Of a stretch of DNA of 64,000 nt, positions 16,468 to 24,921 are shown piece by piece. The notes beneath the pieces were generated by a model that was given only the letters and a program-made list of their open reading frames with translations, was not told where the DNA came from and did not search any database. Location: NCBI RefSeq assembly GCF_009792235.1, contig NZ_CP046973.1, positions 4,650,001 to 4,714,000 of the forward strand. Direction: 5' to 3'. A program made the translations under genes and the position numbers. This DNA is from Microcystis aeruginosa FD4. Its GTDB lineage: Bacteria; Cyanobacteriota; Cyanobacteriia; Cyanobacteriales; Microcystaceae. Within the stretch, counting starts at the first letter, position 1, and the number at the start of each line of letters is the position of its first letter.

Positions 16468-18621
16468 TTAACTTTCACAATAGATTTGCCACATTTGACG
16501 ATAGGCATTTTCCACATCTTTAGTAAACTGACGTGCATTCCAAAGCGGTGCTGTTTGACGAGAAGCTTGCAATTGCAAGGCTATTTTTTTTCTTAATTCC
16601 TCATCCATTCCCAATTTTATTCCCCACTGAATATACTCCTCATCACTCCAAGCAATACCCTCGCTAATTCCCGCATAAGTCATAAAAGTATAACTGTTAC
16701 GACTGGCCCATTGTTGTCCAACTTTTGTCACTACAGGAATACCCATCCAAAGAGTTTCTAGAGTAGTGGTTGCACCACTATAGGGATAGGTATCGAGTAC
16801 CACATCGGCAATTTGGAGATTAGCGCGATGAATTTCTTCCTTAGCAACTCCTGAGAGAAAGCGCAATCTATTTTCATCGATTCCTTCCTCTTTAGCAATG
16901 CTGATAAATAAATCTTTGATAAGCTTTTCACTTCCTGCACCTTTGATTAATAAATAACTTTTGGGTACTGCTTTAATAATCTGCATTTGTAAGCGAATTG
17001 TGGCAGGATTTCTTTTTAATCCCACTTGCAAAGTTAAATAAGTAATTGCCTCTGCCGGTATGTTTAAATCCTGTCGGGTTAGCGTTGGTGTTCCGATTTC
17101 AAATCCATCCACGGACAGATAACAGTTAGGTAAGCGCCAAAGCTTCTCTTGATAAAACTCTTGGGCATTTTTTTCTAGAACTAAATCATCCACAATAAAG
17201 TAATCAATCGCAGGTATTCCCGCGGCATCTAGTCCTAACCATGTCACCTGAATTGGTGCGGGTTTAAGGGCCATAACTCGACAGGTGTTATCATTAGTGA
17301 TGCTATCTAAATCTACTAAAATATCGATGTTATCTTGATTAATTTTTTCGGCAATAATTTGGGGATTGGCTGGTAAATTATCATACTTATACACTTTATT
17401 TTTAAACCATTGTTCCGTAATATCGTCCTCGACTTGATTGACTAGGTAGAGATGAATATTAAAGTCGTCTCGTTGATGATAATGAATTAACCAGCGACTT
17501 AAAAACCCAACGGAATGTCGGCGTAAAGTATTGGCAATATAGCCAATATTTAGCTTTTTATTGACATCTTTAGGTCTCTGGGAATCGATAGTAACCTGAT
17601 TAAATCTTTTTCTAACTGCCTCTTGAAACAGTTTAGCTAACTGATTAGTTAACCAGCGATTACCCACTAAGTCATCTTTTAAATAAGCTAAGGGAGAAGT
17701 GATAAAAATAACCTCAGCTTGATTTCTAATTGGACATTGATGCTGTTCTAAATTATTTTGAATTGCTTGATAATATTCTTGGATTTGATTGTCAATATTT
17801 AACCAATTACCTGCTAAAAGTTCCGTATAGAGTAGCAGATAAACACTATCCAGTTTTGATCCTTTATCACTGGCTAAATTCCTGATTTTATTGACAGTTT
17901 TCATGGCCAACTCAAAGTTACCAGTATCGAAATAGTATTGATGAATTTTATACAAAAGTGGTAAGTGATCGGGTATAATATCTAGACAGCTAAGAGTCAA
18001 AATAAAAGCATTAGTTTTATCGCTATAATAAATCTTTTCAATATGTTGTTCGATAATTTCCAATATTGCCGATTGTTGTGACTCTATTTTTAAAAGGGTT
18101 ATGATGATATCTAAAACTTCTTGCGCTGGCCAATCTAGAAGTTTATAGATTGTGTGTAGGAGTAAATTTGTATCGAAAGTTTCTAACTTGTCCGAATTAA
18201 TTAAATCAACTATTTGCCAATCTTTAAGTTTTTGAGGATAAAAATATTCTAGCTTAATTTCTAACAGGACTAGATATAATAAATTTTCTAGGTTATCTGG
18301 ATTTATCTGGTAGATATGCTGACGAATTACCCAGCTTAATTGCCAATTTTTTAGCGTCACTTGTCTTCGCGCTTCCCCATCTAAAATATTGACTAAATCT
18401 GCTGTCCACCCCATCACTTCCTCTTCATCCCCTTGACTGAGGACGAATAACCATATCGTTTGTGCTTCTTCTTCTCTTCCTTGCAAAAGATAGGACAATC
18501 CTAAATACCAATAATAACTAATTTCTAAGGGGTCTCTTTCTATCAGTTCTTCATAAAACTGACTAACAATATCGTATTGATTGTTTTCTAAAGCGGTTTT
18601 AACTTCATTTTGCCAAGACAT
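16468..18621 (-). CDS. GT41-like O-GlcNAc transferase (SPINDLY type), paralogue 2
   Basis: The 717-residue product has the same plan as its two neighbours: TPR-like N-terminal region, then a GT41 catalytic domain (KLNIGYIANTLRRHSVGFLSRW, DILVDLDSITND, APIQVTWLGLDAAGIPAIDYFIVDD, VLDTYPYSGATTTLETLWMGIPVV). The first ~60 codons are nearly identical to those of the downstream paralogue, whereas residues 130-330 have diverged strongly, a pattern of recent duplication plus gene conversion at the ends. The intergenic spacer (17 bases, with the AGGGAG site) is also conserved between the copies. Diverged middle regions would give different protein substrates to similar catalytic domains. Confidence 0.85.
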   Translation of the reverse strand: MSWQNEVKTALENNQYDIVSQFYEELIERDPLEISYYWYLGLSYLLQGREEEAQTIWLFVLSQGDEEEVMGWTADLVNILDGEARRQVTLKNWQLSWVIRQHIYQINPDNLENLLYLVLLEIKLEYFYPQKLKDWQIVDLINSDKLETFDTNLLLHTIYKLLDWPAQEVLDIIITLLKIESQQSAILEIIEQHIEKIYYSDKTNAFILTLSCLDIIPDHLPLLYKIHQYYFDTGNFELAMKTVNKIRNLASDKGSKLDSVYLLLYTELLAGNWLNIDNQIQEYYQAIQNNLEQHQCPIRNQAEVIFITSPLAYLKDDLVGNRWLTNQLAKLFQEAVRKRFNQVTIDSQRPKDVNKKLNIGYIANTLRRHSVGFLSRWLIHYHQRDDFNIHLYLVNQVEDDITEQWFKNKVYKYDNLPANPQIIAEKINQDNIDILVDLDSITNDNTCRVMALKPAPIQVTWLGLDAAGIPAIDYFIVDDLVLEKNAQEFYQEKLWRLPNCYLSVDGFEIGTPTLTRQDLNIPAEAITYLTLQVGLKRNPATIRLQMQIIKAVPKSYLLIKGAGSEKLIKDLFISIAKEEGIDENRLRFLSGVAKEEIHRANLQIADVVLDTYPYSGATTTLETLWMGIPVVTKVGQQWASRNSYTFMTYAGISEGIAWSDEEYIQWGIKLGMDEELRKKIALQLQASRQTAPLWNARQFTKDVENAYRQMWQIYCES

Positions 18622-18638
18622 GGTTTAATTCTCCCTGA

Positions 18639-20789
18639 TTAACTTTCACAATAGATTTGCCACATTTGACGATAGGCGCTTTCCACATTTTTAGTAAACT
18701 GACGTGCATTCCAAATCGGTGAAGTTTTTCTAGATTCATCTAATTTAGCGATAACTTTGCGTCTCAATTGTTCATCCTTACCCAACTTAATTCCCCAATC
18801 GATATACTCCTCATCACTCCAAGCAATACCCTCACTAATTCCCGCATTAACCATTAAAGTATAACTATTTCTCGATGACCATTGTTGACCAACTTTTGTA
18901 ACCAAAGGTATCCCCATCCACAGTACATCTAAAGTCGTCATTCCTCCCGTAAAAGGATAGGTATCTAAAACCACATCAGCTATCCTTAAATTTGCTCGAT
19001 AAATTCCTGTGGGATAGAGGGGGAAGATTTTTAATCTCTCATAATTAATTCCTTCTTCCTCGGCAACTTTGAAAAATAATTTTTCTACTGATTTAGCATC
19101 ACTTAACCCTTGAATACTCAAATAACTATTAGGAACTGCCTTTAAAACTTGTAGCTGAAGTCGAATAGTTTCAGGGTTACGTTTAACCCCCGTTTGTACG
19201 GTTAAGTAATTAATTGCATCCTCTGGAATCCCTAAATCATCCCTTCGGAGAGAGGGAGAAGCAACCTCGACACCATCCACACAAATATAGGAATTAGGTA
19301 AGCGCCAAATTTTTTCTCGGTAATATTCCTGTGCAGCTGCTGGTAAAACGTAATTATCAGCAAGATAGTAATCAATTGCTGGAATTCCTGACGCGTCAAA
19401 ACCTAACCAAGTCACTTGTATTGGTGCGGGTTTTAGTGCCATGACTTGACAAGTTGTGTTATTAGTGATGCTGTCTAAATCTACTAAAATATCAATGTTA
19501 TCTTGACTAATTTTTTCAGCAATTAGCGGCGGATTAAAAGGTAAATTATAGCAGGCATTTACCCGATTTTTAAAATCATTTTCAGTGATAAGGTCTTCTT
19601 TTTGAGATACTAGGTATAAAGATACATGAAACTGGTTATAGTCATGATACTTCATTAACCATCTAGAGATTAATCCGATAGAATGATTATATAAAGTATG
19701 GGCAATATAGCCAATTTTAAGAACTTTTTTGGTATCTTTAATAGTCGATTTTTGCCAGGGATGACAGTTATACTTATTGCGAACATATTCCTGAAAAAGT
19801 TGACCAACACAATTATTAATATAACGGGTTTTTCTTGGGTTATCTTCTAGATAAACTAGAGGGGATAAAATTGTTAGGGATGGTTTATCCAATAATCTTG
19901 GACATTCTCGATTAGTGATACTTTTTTGCAAGGATTCTGTATATTCTTCAATATCTGCCTTAATATCGACCCAATTACCACTAAATAATTTAACATAAAG
20001 AGCAATAAAATCAGCGACAGCTTGAGAAGGCAACCCTTGACAACTTGTTTTTAATTGATTAGCTACTTGGATAGCAGCGGGAAAATCTCGATTATCAAAA
20101 TAACATTGATAAAGTTCAGCTAACAGATAAATTTGCTCTGGTTCCACTGCTAAACAAGTATTAATAATATCAATAGCCAATGGTTTATTATTAATGGCTA
20201 GAGAAGTTACTTTAGCTTCTACTACTTTGATAAAAGTTTGTCGCTGACAGTTAGATTGAAATATTGCCTCTAAGTAAGGGACGGTTTCTGGTATCTGAGA
20301 ATCGAGAAATTTTTCTAAAACTTCTTCCAATAAACTTAACTCTAGACTCTGGAAATCATTTGTTTTTAACACATCAACAAATAACCAAGTTTTTAACTGC
20401 TCTTGATCAAAATAATTCAAATCAATTGCTAATAAAATAAACCGCAGTAAATTATCAATATTATCGGGACTAATCTCGCGAATATGTCCTCGAATTAACC
20501 AACTGGTTTCTAAATTGCCTAACTCTAATTGTCTTCGCGCTTCCCCATCTAAAATATTGACTAAATCTGCTGTCCACGCAGTCATTTCCTGTTCATCCCC
20601 TTGACTGAGGACGAATAACCAAGTAGTTTGTGCTTCTTCTTCCCTAGCTTCCAAAAGATAGGCTAATCCTAAATACCAATAATGACTAATTTCTAGGGGT
20701 TCTCTTTCTATCAGTTCTTGATAAAACTGGCTAACTTGCCAGAAATCTCCTTGGATAATTGCCGGTTCAACTTGGGAATGCCAAGACAT
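18639..20789 (-). CDS. GT41-like O-GlcNAc transferase (SPINDLY type), paralogue 1
   Basis: First gene of the tandem trio by direction of transcription, 716 residues. Its N-terminus differs (MSWHSQVEPAIIQGDFWQV) but rejoins the others at SQFYQELIEREPLEISHYWYLGL. The GT41 region is complete: KIGYIAHTLYNHSIGLISRW, DILVDLDSITNN, APIQVTWLGFDASGIPAIDYYLAD, VLDTYPFTGGMTTLDVLWMGIPLV. The C-terminal residues (YRQMWQIYCES) are shared with paralogue 2. The promoter should lie in the 20790-21196 gap, which is otherwise low-complexity. Family knowledge supports protein O-glycosylation; the acceptor is not inferable. Confidence 0.85.
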   Translation of the reverse strand: MSWHSQVEPAIIQGDFWQVSQFYQELIEREPLEISHYWYLGLAYLLEAREEEAQTTWLFVLSQGDEQEMTAWTADLVNILDGEARRQLELGNLETSWLIRGHIREISPDNIDNLLRFILLAIDLNYFDQEQLKTWLFVDVLKTNDFQSLELSLLEEVLEKFLDSQIPETVPYLEAIFQSNCQRQTFIKVVEAKVTSLAINNKPLAIDIINTCLAVEPEQIYLLAELYQCYFDNRDFPAAIQVANQLKTSCQGLPSQAVADFIALYVKLFSGNWVDIKADIEEYTESLQKSITNRECPRLLDKPSLTILSPLVYLEDNPRKTRYINNCVGQLFQEYVRNKYNCHPWQKSTIKDTKKVLKIGYIAHTLYNHSIGLISRWLMKYHDYNQFHVSLYLVSQKEDLITENDFKNRVNACYNLPFNPPLIAEKISQDNIDILVDLDSITNNTTCQVMALKPAPIQVTWLGFDASGIPAIDYYLADNYVLPAAAQEYYREKIWRLPNSYICVDGVEVASPSLRRDDLGIPEDAINYLTVQTGVKRNPETIRLQLQVLKAVPNSYLSIQGLSDAKSVEKLFFKVAEEEGINYERLKIFPLYPTGIYRANLRIADVVLDTYPFTGGMTTLDVLWMGIPLVTKVGQQWSSRNSYTLMVNAGISEGIAWSDEEYIDWGIKLGKDEQLRRKVIAKLDESRKTSPIWNARQFTKNVESAYRQMWQIYCES

Positions 20790-20904
20790 AAGTATTTATC
20801 GTTAAGTGTCTCTACTAGCGTACCCAAATAGAAGCAAAATTTTTCTATATAAGTAAAATTTATCAGTCGCTCAGGGGTTTGGTTTTGGGGTGGTTACTGC
20901 GTGC

Positions 20905-21190
20905 GCGTTGCGGGGGGTGTTGGGGTGTTAGGGTGTTAGGGTGTTAGGGTTTTGGGGTGTTGGGGTTTTAGTTGAAATTCCCCACTCCCCCACTTCCCCA
21001 CTCCCCCACTTCCCCACTCCCCCACTTCCCCACTTCCCCACTTCCCCATCACCCCACACCCCAATTCATAATTTATAATTTATAATTCCCACACCCCACA
21101 CCCTACACCCCACACCCTACACCCCACACCCCACACCCTACACCCCACACCCTACACCCCATACCCCACACCCTAAACCCTACACCCTCT
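20905..21190. repeat. C- and G-rich minisatellite cluster
   Basis: GTGTTAGG/GGGGTGTT units (20908-20968), then CCCCCACTT/CCCCACTC units (20977-21048) and CACCCTACACCCCA units (21090-21187), broken by an AT-rich core (caattcataatttataattt, about 21062-21090). The order is the mirror image of the cluster at 10583-10812, so it is an inverted dispersed copy of the same composite. No gene lies in 20790-21196. Confidence 0.8.
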
Positions 21191-21196
21191 TTCAAG

Positions 21197-21580
21197 TCAG
21201 TTTTTTGAAAGATTTTCTAAATAAACCAATAAATCGGCCATAGCTTGAGAATCGGGCTGAAATTTGGGCATTGGTGGGGTTTTACCGCTAATTACCTGTT
21301 CAATCAGACTAATTCTCGATTTGCGATGGGAAACGTCCTCTAAACTTGGTCCGACGATGCCATCAGCAAACTGACCGTGACAAGCAGCACAGTTAATCTG
21401 AAAGATTTCGTAACCGCGACTGACATTACCTTGTCGGGATAACACCTCTTTAATGTAGGGATCCGACATCTTAGCCAGATGAAAAGCAATTAAAAAGGTG
21501 CTAATCAGCAATAAAACCACGATTATAACCATTAAGAATCGATAAAGCCCGAATTTTGGTTTAAATAACTGACTATTCAC
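21197..21580 (-). CDS. cytM: Membrane-anchored cytochrome c, cytochrome cM-like
   Basis: A small c-type cytochrome with an N-terminal membrane anchor (FLMVIIVVLLLISTFLIAF) and one haem-attachment motif CAACH (residues 64-68 from the chosen start). PPMPKFQP provides the probable Met axial ligand, and the ending is QAMADLLVYLENL. The pattern matches cyanobacterial cytochrome cM, an alternative low-abundance electron carrier of the thylakoid or cytoplasmic membrane. A TTG at 21688 gives a longer frame with an implausible N-terminus; the GTG at 21580 is preferred and the ATG at 21532 is also possible. It is divergently placed from the MscS gene. Confidence 0.75.
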   Translation of the reverse strand: MNSQLFKPKFGLYRFLMVIIVVLLLISTFLIAFHLAKMSDPYIKEVLSRQGNVSRGYEIFQINCAACHGQFADGIVGPSLEDVSHRKSRISLIEQVISGKTPPMPKFQPDSQAMADLLVYLENLSKN

Positions 21581-21716
21581 GAAAGCTGCCGAAGAAAAGA
21601 TGAGTTCCTCTTTACATTTTGCAACTTTTTGTCCGAAAATTCCACCGCCGCTGCTAGAGATAGGCAAATGGAGAATAATATAAGACAAAACTGCATCTTT
21701 TTCTAACCCTCTAGCA

Positions 21717-22778
21717 ATGAACCTATTAACCAGACTGGAAGATTGGCCCTATATTATCTTACCTATCACCATCATCCTCAGTTTCCTGCTGTTGGGATGG
21801 CTCGTAGAAAAGCGCGTTGTCAGTCAACTTTTATCGATTGCCAGAGAAAAAAACCTGCGTTTCTCGGAAGGGGTTTTACGCTCCCTGCGTGGATTAAGCA
21901 TACTTTGGTTCGGACTTTTGGGGTTAAATATTGCCCTCTCCCTTCCCAATCTTCCCCTCTTTCCCTCCCTCATTCTCCTGAGCAAAACATTTCTGCTAGT
22001 GGCTTTTTTAGCTTCAGCTACTTGGGTTGTTGCTCAATTATCCGTGGAAATATTACGAGTTTATACCACGGGAGATGATGGCATTTCTTCCCTCACTTCC
22101 CTATTTGAATTTCTCGCCAAAGTTATAATTTTTAGCTGCGGTTTTTTGCTTATTCTAAGCTCGATTGGCATTTCGATAACTCCCCTGCTTACTGCCTTTG
22201 GTATTGGGGGTGTTTCCCTCGGTTTAGCTCTCCAAAATACCTTAGCTAATTTAATGTCAGGGATTAATATTATCACTTCTAAAAAAGTTAGACCGGGAGA
22301 TTATATTGAACTGAGAACGGGAGAAGCTGGTTATGTGCGAGATGTGGATTTAAGATGCACAGTCATCGAAGAAATTACCAATAATCTTTTGGTCATTCCC
22401 AATGCTCAGATCATTTCTTCTAGTTTCCGTAACTATAGTTTACCGGATAACTCCCTACTGGTTCCCGTGGAAGTGGGCATTAGTTACGATAGTGACTTAG
22501 AAAAAGTCGAAAAAGTTACCCTAGAAGTTATGCAAGAAATCGCTCAGTTATTGCAACCTCACCTCGGTAACTATAAACCCTTGATCCTTTATCGTAAATT
22601 CGATTACTATAGCATTGTGCTAACAGTTTATCTCAAGGTGGTAGAAGAAGAATTTTTTCAACATCTCACCATTAAACACGAATTTATTAAACTCCTACAC
22701 CGACGCTATCAGCAAGAAGGAATTAAAATTCCCTATCCAATTCTTTTTCCCTATCCCCCCAGTAATCCCCCTAGTTAA
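21717..22778 (+). CDS. MscS-family mechanosensitive channel
   Basis: A 353-residue protein with four hydrophobic segments in its first 190 residues. The last one is the pore-lining helix (TAFGIGGVSLGLALQNTLANLMSG, rich in small residues), followed by the beta domain (VRPGDYIELRTGEAGYVRDVDLRCTVIE) and the C-terminal cage domain. It would open under membrane tension to release solutes during hypo-osmotic shock. Length and order match small-conductance MscS/YnaI-type channels. It starts 137 bases from the divergent cytochrome start. Confidence 0.92.
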   Translation: MNLLTRLEDWPYIILPITIILSFLLLGWLVEKRVVSQLLSIAREKNLRFSEGVLRSLRGLSILWFGLLGLNIALSLPNLPLFPSLILLSKTFLLVAFLASATWVVAQLSVEILRVYTTGDDGISSLTSLFEFLAKVIIFSCGFLLILSSIGISITPLLTAFGIGGVSLGLALQNTLANLMSGINIITSKKVRPGDYIELRTGEAGYVRDVDLRCTVIEEITNNLLVIPNAQIISSSFRNYSLPDNSLLVPVEVGISYDSDLEKVEKVTLEVMQEIAQLLQPHLGNYKPLILYRKFDYYSIVLTVYLKVVEEEFFQHLTIKHEFIKLLHRRYQQEGIKIPYPILFPYPPSNPPS

Positions 22779-22822
22779 CTTCAATTCGCTATCGCAACAA
22801 ACCATTGAAATGCGCGGACAAC

Positions 22823-23503
22823 TTACAATTGATAATTCTCCTTAAAAAACTTACGAGTCATCGGTTGGACAACTTCAATACCGTGGCCTTCTCCTAATAA
22901 TTCTAGGGGTTTTCCTTCCACTTGAATCCAGACTTTGGCATTGGGATCCTCGCTAGTAGTAGTATAGATGATTTGTGCCAAACGACCGATCAGCATATCA
23001 GGACCATCATCATTACCAAACTCGCGCGAGAGATTAATCTTAATTCCCGTTTTATCTACTTTTAAATCAAGTAATTTAGTCCCGGGGGGAATAGTAGTCA
23101 TATCCTGAGGATTACTTGGACCAGCTAATAGTATCTTCAATACTGCTGTTAACTCTCGGTCGTCGCTATCTGCTTTTTGAACGGTAATTTCTTGGGTGAC
23201 TAATTGATTACCCGTATCAGTCACTTTTAACCAATAAACCTGTCGATTTTCCCTAACAGGAATAGCTGCCGGAGTTGCTGTCGGACTTGTCTCCACTGGA
23301 CCTGGAGAAACCGGTTTAACAATTGGCGATTCAATTATCGGCACTGGACTGGGAGATTCAATCGGGTTTTCGCTAGTTTTCTGGGGGGAAGATAGGTGAT
23401 GGACGGCAAACCAAGCAGTGGCCCCACCAGCAGTAAATAAAGCGAGACCGATACCAATTATCCAAGGCAAAGAGATTTTATCACTAGAGCGAGAACTAGG
23501 CAT
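22823..23503 (-). CDS. GerMN-domain membrane-anchored protein
   Basis: The 226-residue product has a short cytoplasmic N-terminus, one membrane helix (PWIIGIGLALFTAGGATAWFAV), a proline/serine-rich linker and a C-terminal GerMN domain (about 88-226: VYWLKVTD, then LTAVLKILLAGPSNPQ, TIPPGTKLLDLKVDKTGIKINLSREF, LIGRLAQIIYTTT). GerMN domains occur in spore germination and lipoprotein LpqB-like proteins and are common in cyanobacterial envelope proteins; they are thought to bind ligands or envelope components. The CAGTTAT array begins four bases upstream of the ATG and leaves no room for a normal leader, which could affect expression. Confidence 0.82.
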   Translation of the reverse strand: MPSSRSSDKISLPWIIGIGLALFTAGGATAWFAVHHLSSPQKTSENPIESPSPVPIIESPIVKPVSPGPVETSPTATPAAIPVRENRQVYWLKVTDTGNQLVTQEITVQKADSDDRELTAVLKILLAGPSNPQDMTTIPPGTKLLDLKVDKTGIKINLSREFGNDDGPDMLIGRLAQIIYTTTSEDPNAKVWIQVEGKPLELLGEGHGIEVVQPMTRKFFKENYQL

Positions 23504-23507
23504 AATT

Positions 23508-23630
23508 CAGTTATCAGTTATCAGTTATCAGTTATCAGTTATCAGTTATCAGTTATCAGTTATCAGTTATCAGTTATCAGTTATCAGTTATCAGTTATCA
23601 GTTATCAGTTATCAGTTATCAGTTATCAGT
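23508..23630. repeat. 7-bp tandem repeat, about 17 copies of CAGTTAT
   Basis: Perfect or near-perfect head-to-tail CAGTTAT units abut the start codon of the GerMN gene. This is a microsatellite, not a CRISPR array: there are no spacers. The rest of 23504-23734 is C-rich and AT-rich simple repeats. Confidence 0.95.
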
Positions 23631-23734
23631 CGAACGCTTTTATTCTCCCCATCTCCCCATCTCCCCACCACCCCACTTCATAATTCATAATTCATAATTC
23701 ATAATTCCGATCTCATCTTTTCTGACCGTTAAAT

Positions 23735-24550
23735 TTAGTTGGGGTTCCCCGATCGAGGTTCAATTCTGCCAAAGACGGCTATACTCAGCTTATCATCGTC
23801 GATCTGCAATTGTAGAAGGCGGGCGATAATTCCTTGTTTCTCGAAGTTTTTTAAATCTAACTGGGTGGATATACCCTCGGCAAACCCCTTGAGAAGGCGC
23901 GAGGAGATGCGACGACCATTAAGAGTGGCTGTGGGTTCAATAAGCTCGATTTTTCGCCCCTGCACTAGCTTAAATCCCACTTCTAAGCTCAGATTGAGGC
24001 TGGCTGCTGGTTCGTCTGGCCTTTGGGTCTCTAGCTGCAGGCTGAGGGTGACTCGATTATTATTAAGAAAATTAAAATTTGCTTGACTAAGTTGATATTT
24101 TGTGCTACCAAATTCTCCCCTAGAGGGAATCAGATGATTAATCAGGGTCTGAATTTGCTCTTTGACCGCTGCCGATTGTAAAGCTTGATTAACATTAGTT
24201 TCCGTGAGGACAAGATGCAATGCTCCCGCAGCCGGTCGGCGCAGTGCGGCGGCTAAACTGCCGTTTTTTTGCTGTAATTGCCGCAAATCGAGGCTAATTG
24301 GCTCAGTTTCTAGCTCGATCTTCTCAATACGAACATCAGCAAGGGGATAAATTCCCCGTGCAGAAATGCGAACTCGAGCGATTTTGCCTTGCAGAGCCTG
24401 ATAATTGGGAGTATTATCGACTCTCACGGCTAATTGTTCCACTTTTTGGACTTGGGAGCGAAGGGTATGGGCTAAAACCGTATCGATAATTGCCCCTGCG
24501 GGGGTTAACAGGGTCAAAACACTAGCGAGAGTGATTGTTAGCCATTCCAT
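23735..24550 (-). CDS. LmeA/DUF2993 family protein
   Basis: A 271-residue protein with an N-terminal hydrophobic segment or signal anchor (LTITLASVLTLLTPAGAII). A DUF2993 domain follows: VEQLAVRVDNTPNYQALQGKIARVRISARGIYPLADVRIEKIELETEPI, then ALRRPAAGALHLVLTETNVNQAL. DUF2993/LmeA proteins bind phospholipids and act at the envelope; in cyanobacteria the function is not established. The gene is 7 bases downstream of a conserved small gene on the same strand, so the two are probably co-transcribed. Confidence 0.85.
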   Translation of the reverse strand: MEWLTITLASVLTLLTPAGAIIDTVLAHTLRSQVQKVEQLAVRVDNTPNYQALQGKIARVRISARGIYPLADVRIEKIELETEPISLDLRQLQQKNGSLAAALRRPAAGALHLVLTETNVNQALQSAAVKEQIQTLINHLIPSRGEFGSTKYQLSQANFNFLNNNRVTLSLQLETQRPDEPAASLNLSLEVGFKLVQGRKIELIEPTATLNGRRISSRLLKGFAEGISTQLDLKNFEKQGIIARLLQLQIDDDKLSIAVFGRIEPRSGNPN

Positions 24551-24557
24551 CGCTCAA

Positions 24558-24800
24558 TTACACCCATCCAGCTAAATTTTGCCAAGCATTAGTCAAAAGC
24601 TGACTTAACCAACGTCGTTGCACTTGATCTAAAATCGGGTCTTCTGCGAGAATTTCTTCAGTCAGATCATCGAGAGATTGACCCTGAGCGCGGGCCATTC
24701 TAATAATTCCCGCAATCACGGCAGCGATCATCTCCTCATCGACGGGACGCTGTCGGAGGGCGGCAATTTCTTCGGGGGTAGTCGGGATGGGATAATTCAT
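24558..24800 (-). CDS. Small conserved-type hypothetical protein
   Basis: The 80-residue soluble protein starts MNYPIPTTPEEIAALRQRPVDEEM and is mostly helical, ending in a Trp-rich RRWLSQLLTNAWQNLAGWV. I recognise no domain. It precedes the DUF2993 gene by 7 bases, a tight spacing that supports a real gene and a shared transcript. The 121-base gap to the divergent lycopene cyclase gene should hold both promoters. Confidence 0.7.
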   Translation of the reverse strand: MNYPIPTTPEEIAALRQRPVDEEMIAAVIAGIIRMARAQGQSLDDLTEEILAEDPILDQVQRRWLSQLLTNAWQNLAGWV

Positions 24801-24921
24801 AATCAGATGGGGTAGGCTGTGTATTAATCTAGGTGTGTAAAGTTTTTTAAACTTTTTTCAGAAAACTTTTTGTGTAGTCTAGCGTAATCAGACGATTTTT
24901 GGGTTTAACAACTAAATCAAG

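Noticed and set aside
23508..23630. Possible CRISPR array from regular repeats
   Set aside because: The 7-bp units are contiguous with no spacers; it is a microsatellite. No CRISPR repeat or cas gene is present in the window.
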